Assembly: GCA_021826565.1 (NCBI GenBank)
Contig: JAKAZJ010000017.1
Span: 1-11,256, forward strand
Reading direction: 5' to 3'
Source of the DNA: Pseudomonadota bacterium
GTDB taxonomy: Bacteria; Pseudomonadota; Alphaproteobacteria; Acetobacterales; Acetobacteraceae
Length of the DNA stretch: 11,256 nucleotides
Numbering within the stretch: the first letter of the stretch is position 1; the number at the start of each line of letters is the position of its first letter. This document shows positions 7,193 through 11,256 of this stretch, piece by piece. A program made the translations under genes and the position numbers. The notes under the pieces were generated by a model. The model was not told where the DNA came from. It did no database searches and was given only the letters and a program-made list of their open reading frames with translations.

Positions 7193-7980
7193 GCCTGGTC
7201 CGCCAGCGCGGCCAGTGCGGCGTGCCACCCGACCAGCACGTGTCGCGCCAGCGCCACCACCGATTGGATCGCGATGCCGAGCAGCCCGATCACGAACATC
7301 AGCGCGAACATGCGCGGCGTTTCCAGGCTGAATCCGGCATTGTACAGCGCGTAGCCCAGGCCGTCGGTGCCGGCCAGCATCTCGGCGGCCACCGTGGCGA
7401 GCAGCGCGAAGCTGGCGGCGATGCGGATGCCGGTGAAAATCTCCGGCGCCGCAGCCGGCAGGCGGACCCGCCAGAGCAGCTCGGCGCGTCCGTAGCCCAG
7501 CGCGCGTCCGCTCAGCAGTTGCACCGGCTCGGTGCCGGCCAACGCGTTTGCGGCGTTGACATAGACCGGCCACAGCGCGGCATTGACGATAATGAACAGG
7601 AACATTTTCGGTCCCAGGCCGAGCGCGTAGATCGCGATCGGCACCAGCGCCGGCGGCGGCAGCACGCGCAGGATCTCGACCAACGGCGCCAGCATCCGCC
7701 GCAGCGGTGGCAGGTCCGCCGCGGCCAGCGCCAACCCTAGCCCGGCCGCGATCGCCAGCGCCAATCCGCCCGACAGGCGCGCCAGGCTGGCCGCGATATC
7801 GGCCCAGAATCCCGGATCGGCGAGCAATGCGGCAAGCGCGCGCGCGATCATCGGCACGGTCGGGAAGAACGCCGTGCTGGTCGCGCCCGATAGCGCGAGC
7901 GCCTGCCAGCCGAGGAAGAACAGGCCCAGCCCCGTTGCGGCCTTCGCCAGCCGCAAGGCGCGGGCCGAGGCCGGAATCAT
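7189..7980 (-). CDS. ABC transporter permease, NitT/TauT type (permease 1)
   Basis: A 263-residue integral membrane subunit of the BPD_transp_1 family, SsuC/TauC-like. Hydrophobic segments are visible near residues 14-33, 68-90, 104-122, 125-143, 186-203 and 226-246. The EAA coupling loop is at 159-186 (RALGYGRAELLWRVRLPAAA, then PEIFTGIR). The gene starts at ATG 7980, whose ATGA overlaps the stop of the second binding-protein gene, and its own stop overlaps the start of permease 2. These overlaps imply near-equal synthesis of the two permeases. It shares fold and loop pattern with permease 2 but is clearly diverged along its length, as expected for an old duplication. Family assignment is firm; whether the two permeases form a heterodimer or alternate homodimers is inference. 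Confidence 0.9.
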   Translation of the reverse strand: MIPASARALRLAKAATGLGLFFLGWQALALSGATSTAFFPTVPMIARALAALLADPGFWADIAASLARLSGGLALAIAAGLGLALAAADLPPLRRMLAPLVEILRVLPPPALVPIAIYALGLGPKMFLFIIVNAALWPVYVNAANALAGTEPVQLLSGRALGYGRAELLWRVRLPAAAPEIFTGIRIAASFALLATVAAEMLAGTDGLGYALYNAGFSLETPRMFALMFVIGLLGIAIQSVVALARHVLVGWHAALAALADQA

Positions 7981-8945
7981 TTGCCTGGCGGCGGGAGCAC
8001 CGTCTCGACCAACTGCTCCGCCGTCAGCGGTTGTCGCAGCATGTGCGACTGCGCCATGGCGTGCAGGATCGAGCGGTACTGCGCCGGACGAGCCACCATC
8101 CGGTCCGGTGTCAGCTCCATGCTGATCCGATCCGCGATTTCGGGTTTGAGGCCGAAATATTTCACCAGCCCGGCGCGATATAGCGCCGGTTTGTGCGCCA
8201 GTTCGCGCGTCGCCTGCCGCAGCGCGGCGAGGAAACGTCCGGCCAGCGCGCGATGCGCCGTCAGCCATGTCGTGGAGGCGAAATAGCCGCTTAGTACGTC
8301 GCTTGCGCCCGGCTTCTGCCCGGCCAGGGTGCCGGTGGCGAGCACAACCGGGGCGAGCGCGGCATCGTGCTGCATCATGGCCCAGAACGGCTGCACGGTG
8401 CAGGCCGCCGCTGCTTCGTGCAGCCGCAGGATTGCGGGGATCTGCGGGAACGGGGCGACCAGGATATGCACGGCCGCGCGCGGCACGCCGGCCTGGCGCA
8501 ACTGATCGAACAGCATCAGCGCGCAGCCGCCGGAGATCGCGTTCACCACCACCTTGCGGCCCTTGAGACCGGCCACCGTCTTCACGCCCGAAGCCCCGGT
8601 AGCCAGCAGCACCGTCATGTCTGGCGTGTAGGGATAAATCTCGTAGTTGTTGCTGATGAAGATCCGCAACGGCTGGCCGGCGTCGCGCGCGGCGATCGGG
8701 ATCGCCACCGCGGCATAGCCGATATCGGCCGCCCCGCTGACCACGGCGGCCGCCGCCGCCGCGCCGTCGTTCAGCGGACGGTTCACCACTTTGATCCCGT
8801 AGCGGGCGAAGATGCCGGTCGCTTCCGCGTGGAACAGCGGGAGATTGTTGATGTCGCGGAGGAACGCGACCGTCACGGTGGTTTGCGCGAAGGTCGGCGT
8901 GGCCAGAAGCAGCAGGGCGCACAAAACGGCAAGGCGACGGGGCAT
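7977..8945 (-). CDS. ABC transporter periplasmic substrate-binding protein 2 (NMT1/SsuA-like)
   Basis: A 322-residue periplasmic binding protein of the NMT1/THI5-like (SsuA/TauA/NrtA) group. It has a Sec signal peptide: two arginines, the hydrophobic run LAVLCALLLLA, and a likely cleavage after TFA (residue 20). The mature start VTVAFLRDINNLPLFHAE matches the first strand and helix of this fold, where the ligand usually meets the loop after the first strand. ACTVQPFWAMM and LAPVVLATGTLAG, followed further on by VKYFGLKPE, align with the same places in binding protein 1. I chose ATG 8945 because AAAGGA (8953-8958) is 7 nt upstream and the signal peptide begins cleanly; a GTG at 8969 would add eight non-signal residues. 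Its stop overlaps permease 1. It probably delivers ligand to the two-permease channel encoded next; the ligand is unknown. Confidence 0.9.
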   Translation of the reverse strand: MPRRLAVLCALLLLATPTFAQTTVTVAFLRDINNLPLFHAEATGIFARYGIKVVNRPLNDGAAAAAAVVSGAADIGYAAVAIPIAARDAGQPLRIFISNNYEIYPYTPDMTVLLATGASGVKTVAGLKGRKVVVNAISGGCALMLFDQLRQAGVPRAAVHILVAPFPQIPAILRLHEAAAACTVQPFWAMMQHDAALAPVVLATGTLAGQKPGASDVLSGYFASTTWLTAHRALAGRFLAALRQATRELAHKPALYRAGLVKYFGLKPEIADRISMELTPDRMVARPAQYRSILHAMAQSHMLRQPLTAEQLVETVLPPPGK

Positions 8946-8952
8946 CGGCCGA

Positions 8953-8958
8953 TCCTTT
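8953..8958 (-). promoter_or_regulatory. Shine-Dalgarno of substrate-binding protein 2
   Basis: On the minus strand AAAGGA ends 7 nt before the ATG at 8945. It fixes this start over the in-frame GTG at 8969 and gives this gene its own initiation site at the only non-overlapping junction of the operon. Confidence 0.7.
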
Positions 8959-8964
8959 CCTGGT

Positions 8965-8992
8965 GTCACGGTGCGATGGTCACGGGGTGATG
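8965..8992. repeat. 14-bp tandem duplication across the stop of binding protein 1
   Basis: Two adjacent 14-nt units on the plus strand, GTCACGGTGCGATG (8965-8978) and GTCACGGGGTGATG (8979-8992), match at 12 of 14 positions. The pair spans the end of the binding-protein 1 gene (stop 8980-8982) and most of the spacer before binding protein 2. It may be a trace of slippage or of the duplication that produced the two genes; chance cannot be excluded at this length. Confidence 0.55.
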
Positions 8993-9951
8993 GTGGTCAC
9001 AAGCTGCGATGCCGGCAGCGGCCGTGCGAGCAGCCCGGCGCGATGCAGCGCGTCGAACAGCGGCTGGTAGTCCGCCGGGTGCGCGACCAGACTGGAGGTG
9101 GACAGCGCGAACGGTACCTTGGCGGCGAAGCCCGGCGGCATGTGGAAATATTTCACCAGATCGGCGCGAAACAGCGCGTGGTGGGCATCGAGGTCGTTTT
9201 GCGCCGCCTGCATCGCGGTCAGGAACCGCGCCAGCACCGCGCGATGTTTGGCGATCCATCGCGGCCGGGCGAAATAGCCCGCCACCGCAAGCCGATGCAG
9301 CTTGTCGAGCCCGGCGACGGTACCGCGCGCCAGTACCACCGGCGCGACCGCGGGGTTGTCCTGCATCGCGATCAGGAACGGCACCACCGTGCAGGCCGCG
9401 TCGGCTTCGCCCAGCGCCAGGGCGGCCATCATGTTCGGGAACGGCACGATCAGCACCTTCACGTCCTGGATCGACAGACCGGCGGTGGCGAGGTGCTGCG
9501 CGATCGCGATCATGCAGGCGCTGGATTGCGCGTTGCTGGCGATCGTCTTGCCCTTGAGCCCCGCCAGCGTGGTGATCCCGGAGCGCTTCGAGGCCACCAG
9601 GGTGACCAGATTGGGCGAAGGCGGCCAGAGTTCGAAGGTGGAGGTGGCGAACAGCGAAAGGCTCTGGCCGTGTTCGAAGGCGATCGCGACCGGGGTCGCC
9701 GCGGTCAGGCCGATCTCGGCCGAGCCGGACCGCACCGCCGCGATCACCGCCGGTCCGTCGTTCACGCGCAAGCTGCGCACGCGCAGCCCGGCGCGCTTGA
9801 AATACCCCGCGTGCTGGGCATGGAACAGCACGATGGTATCGATGAAGCTGAGATAACCGACGCGGAGCGTGGTCAGGCTGGCGGCCCGCGCGGCGCCCAG
9901 CGGGGTCAGCGTGATCAGGCACGCGAGCAGCAAGGCGCGGGGGCGGTTCAT
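8980..9951 (-). CDS. ABC transporter periplasmic substrate-binding protein 1 (NMT1/SsuA-like)
   Basis: A 323-residue periplasmic binding protein of the same NMT1/SsuA-like group as its neighbour. The N-terminus MNRPRALLLACLITLTPLGA is a Sec signal peptide with probable cleavage after the A-R-A at residue 23, and no lipobox is evident. The mature protein opens with TTLRVGYLSFIDTIVLFHAQ (residues 27-46), then the typical NDGPAVIAAVRSGSAEIGLT (64-83). It parallels binding protein 2 closely: ACTVVPFLIAM versus ACTVQPFWAMM, VAPVVLARGTVAG versus LAPVVLATGTLAG, and VKYFHMPP versus VKYFGLKP. The two are therefore tandem paralogues, diverged mainly in the first half where the ligand pocket lies. ATG 9951 overlaps the ATPase stop (ATGA). 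It ends 34 nt before binding protein 2. The two proteins may recognise different or alternative ligands for one shared channel; that is inference. Confidence 0.9.
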   Translation of the reverse strand: MNRPRALLLACLITLTPLGAARAASLTTLRVGYLSFIDTIVLFHAQHAGYFKRAGLRVRSLRVNDGPAVIAAVRSGSAEIGLTAATPVAIAFEHGQSLSLFATSTFELWPPSPNLVTLVASKRSGITTLAGLKGKTIASNAQSSACMIAIAQHLATAGLSIQDVKVLIVPFPNMMAALALGEADAACTVVPFLIAMQDNPAVAPVVLARGTVAGLDKLHRLAVAGYFARPRWIAKHRAVLARFLTAMQAAQNDLDAHHALFRADLVKYFHMPPGFAAKVPFALSTSSLVAHPADYQPLFDALHRAGLLARPLPASQLVTTITP

Positions 9952-10775
9952 GCGGCAACCTTCATGGCACGGATGCGTTCGAGCACCTGGTGGCGGATGT
10001 CGAGATAGTGCCGCTCCTCGCGCGTGGCGATCTGGTCGCGCGGCTTGGGTAGCGGCACCGTGATTTCCTCCACCACCCGGGTCGGCCGGCGCGACAGCAC
10101 CACGACGCGGTCGGCGAGATAGACCGCCTCGTCCACGTCATGCGTGACCAGCAGGCAGCTTTGCTGGTAGCGGGCGGCGAGGTCCAGCAGCAGGTCCTGC
10201 AGTTCGGCGCGGGTCTGCGCGTCCACCGCCGCCAGCGGTTCATCCAGCAGCAACAGGCGCGAGCGGGCCGCCAGAGCGCGCGCGATCGCGACCCGCTGCT
10301 GCATCCCGCCGGAGACCTGCCAGGGATAGCGGTCCTGGAATCCGCTGAGCCCGACCGACGCAAGGAGGTCGCGCGCGGCGTCTCGCCGCGCCGCGGCGGA
10401 CAGGTCGGTAAGGCGGCGCATGCCGAACACGACATTCTCGAGATTGCTTTTCCACGGCAGCAGCGAGCGGGAATAATCCTGGAACACCACGGACAGGCCG
10501 GGCGGCGTGGCGTGAACCGGGCGGCCGAGGAAGGTGAGGGTGCCGCCATCGCACGGGTAGAGACCGGCGAGGCACATCAGCAACGTGGTCTTACCGCAGC
10601 CGGAGGGACCAACAACGGCGACGAATTCGCCGGGCGCGACGGTCAGCCCGACATCGGCGATCACCTGGATCCGGCTGGCGCCGGCGCCCAGCGATTTGGC
10701 GATGCCGCGCGCGTCGAGCAGCGCGCCACCGGGCGCGGGCGAGGCGGCATGATCCGGGGTGGCGGTTCCCAACAC
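9948..10775 (-). CDS. ABC transporter ATP-binding protein, NrtD/SsuB/TauB type
   Basis: The 275-residue cytoplasmic ATPase that powers the importer, and the first gene of the operon. All the nucleotide-binding motifs are intact: Walker A GPSGCGKTT (56-64), Q-loop VFQDYSRSLLPW (Q99), ABC signature VSGGMQQRVAIARA (154-167), Walker B LLLLDEP (174-180, catalytic E179) and H-loop VTHDVDEAV (H212). The SLLPW after the Q-loop and the overall length place it with the nitrate/sulfonate/taurine ATPases (COG1116). The start is a GTG at 10775, supported by GGGAGGA (10782-10788) and by the lack of a competing ATG with a ribosome site. The stop overlaps the start of binding protein 1 (ATGA). A promoter lies about 55-85 nt upstream. 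Only one ATPase is encoded for two permeases, so a homodimer of this subunit presumably drives the pair. Confidence 0.95.
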   Translation of the reverse strand: MLGTATPDHAASPAPGGALLDARGIAKSLGAGASRIQVIADVGLTVAPGEFVAVVGPSGCGKTTLLMCLAGLYPCDGGTLTFLGRPVHATPPGLSVVFQDYSRSLLPWKSNLENVVFGMRRLTDLSAAARRDAARDLLASVGLSGFQDRYPWQVSGGMQQRVAIARALAARSRLLLLDEPLAAVDAQTRAELQDLLLDLAARYQQSCLLVTHDVDEAVYLADRVVVLSRRPTRVVEEITVPLPKPRDQIATREERHYLDIRHQVLERIRAMKVAA

Positions 10776-10781
10776 AGCGTT

Positions 10782-10788
10782 TCCTCCC
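10782..10788 (-). promoter_or_regulatory. Strong Shine-Dalgarno deciding the GTG start of the ATPase gene
   Basis: On the minus strand GGGAGGA is followed, after six nucleotides, by the GTG at 10775. The core GGAGG has 7-nt spacing. This is close to ideal and argues for high translation of the first gene of the importer operon despite its non-ATG start. Confidence 0.85.
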
Positions 10789-10805
10789 GGCTCAGTCTAT
10801 ACCGG

Positions 10806-10820
10806 AATCATCATATTATT
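10806..10820. promoter_or_regulatory. Possible operator: AT-rich imperfect palindrome at the ABC operon start
   Basis: The 15-bp AATCATCATATTATT matches its reverse complement at 10 of 15 positions (AATnATnnnATnATT). It lies just downstream of the -10 box, where the transcript should begin, which is a usual place for a repressor to bind. AT-rich sequence is rare in this window, so the islet stands out, but low complexity alone could produce this symmetry. No regulator gene is adjacent. Confidence 0.3.
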
Positions 10821-10829
10821 GCTGGATTT

Positions 10830-10858
10830 TTTATTGCGGCCCCGGTGACGCCTGTCAA
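10830..10858 (-). promoter_or_regulatory. Sigma70-type promoter for the ABC importer operon
   Basis: Reading the minus strand, TTGACA (10858-10853) is a perfect -35 box. After exactly 17 nt comes AATAAA (10835-10830), a 4-of-6 match to TATAAT within the run CAATAAAAAATCC. Transcription would begin near 10823, leaving a leader of about 48 nt before the GTG at 10775. The AT-rich -10 and start region contrasts with the GC-rich surroundings, which makes a functional promoter likely. Confidence 0.7.
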
Positions 10859-11015
10859 GCCGGCCGCGAGCCGCTGCCGGGTTCTGTCGGTTCGCGGCGG
10901 CTTCCTCGATTCGCGGCGCACCGCCGGCGAGTCCCATGCCGCGCGGGACACGGGGTGGGGGTGGATTCTCGTAATGATAACGCAACATTATGGGCGCGCG
11001 TTTCCCGCCGCCCCG

Positions 11016-11256
11016 TCAGGCGGAATTTTCGGCCGGGTCCGTGTGGGCGGATTCGGGCGCGGGTTCGGGCGCTTGTAGGGCCGCGCGTTCGGCGCGCAGC
11101 CGCGCCTCCAGCATCTCGTACGCCATCTGGTTCACCCGCAGACAGCGCGCGAACCCGCGCGGCGCGGGGCGCAGTTCGTCGGGATGCAGCGGCGCGGTCG
11201 GCGGGTCGGGCCAGTATGCCGGCGGCAGCAGGTCCGGGTTCACCCCCAGCATCCAG
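11016..11256 (-). CDS. Hypothetical protein, C-terminal part, runs off the window edge
   Basis: An open minus-strand frame of about 80 residues ending at TGA 11018-11016. I do not recognise the family. An ATG at 11252 is possible, but the preceding codon (TGG) is also open and only four bases upstream are visible, so the true start is probably outside the window. The sequence begins MLGVNPDLLPPAYWPDPPTA, continues with a proline- and arginine-containing segment, then a likely amphipathic helix (CLRVNQMAYEMLEARLRAER), and ends in an acidic, Pro/Ala-rich, probably disordered tail (QAPEPAPESAHTDPAENSA). No signal peptide, membrane segment or catalytic motif is visible. It reads in the same direction as the importer operon but is 240 nt upstream of it and separated by that operon's promoter, so it is probably not part of it. 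Confidence 0.5.
   Translation of the reverse strand, partial: WMLGVNPDLLPPAYWPDPPTAPLHPDELRPAPRGFARCLRVNQMAYEMLEARLRAERAALQAPEPAPESAHTDPAENSA

Noticed and set aside
8946..8969. Longer start (GTG 8969) for binding protein 2
   Set aside because: It would put eight extra residues before a clean signal peptide, whereas ATG 8945 has AAAGGA at proper spacing.
10797..10988. Small minus-strand ORF (63 residues) or a five-codon leader peptide ending in MMIPV before the ABC operon
   Set aside because: Most of it lies upstream of the predicted start site, its composition is Pro/Arg/Ala noise, and the short ATGATGATTCCGGTATAG has no Shine-Dalgarno or attenuator-like hairpin with it.
10994..11025. Terminator of the right-edge hypothetical gene
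   Set aside because: CCGCC and GGCGG can pair around the stop codon, but the loop overlaps the coding end and no T-run follows, so GC richness explains it equally well.

Overview
The window comes from a very GC-rich alphaproteobacterial chromosome, most likely Rhodospirillales and probably Acetobacteraceae. The reasons are strong G/C bias at third codon positions, the alphaproteobacterial form of AddB, the gene order tsaE - amgK - murU - addB, and an inverted repeat of a type common in Rhizobiales and Acetobacteraceae. The genus cannot be fixed from the sequence.

Layout. A short-chain dehydrogenase/reductase (SDR) gene lies on the minus strand at 37-855. After a 141-nt divergent gap, a tightly coupled plus-strand operon runs from 997 to 6397. 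It encodes TsaE (tRNA t6A synthesis ATPase), a single polypeptide joining an AmgK-like MurNAc/GlcNAc anomeric kinase to a MurU-like uridylyltransferase (peptidoglycan recycling), and AddB (double-strand-break repair helicase-nuclease subunit). The stop and start codons overlap at both junctions (ATGA at 1461-1464, GTGA at 3194-3197). The usual partner addA does not follow addB. Instead, after 36 nt, a convergent minus-strand operon occupies 6434-10775.

That second operon encodes a complete NitT/TauT-type ABC importer. In transcription order it has an ATPase, substrate-binding protein 1, substrate-binding protein 2, permease 1 and permease 2. Both the binding protein and the permease are present as diverged paralogous pairs, whereas the textbook SsuABC and TauABC systems have one of each. 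Three of the four junctions are 4-nt ATGA overlaps. The only gap (34 nt) separates the two binding-protein genes. A good sigma70-type promoter (TTGACA, 17-nt spacer, AATAAA) and a strong Shine-Dalgarno sequence precede the ATPase gene. No substrate-linked enzyme is next to it, so the ligand is unknown. A minus-strand hypothetical gene enters at the right edge (11016 to window end).

The points most worth a second look are the kinase-uridylyltransferase fusion, a 102-nt inverted-repeat element read in frame inside addB, the missing addA, and the doubled ABC importer. I found no RNA genes, CRISPR arrays, insertion sequences or phage genes. Many long antisense ORFs exist, but they are by-products of the base composition.
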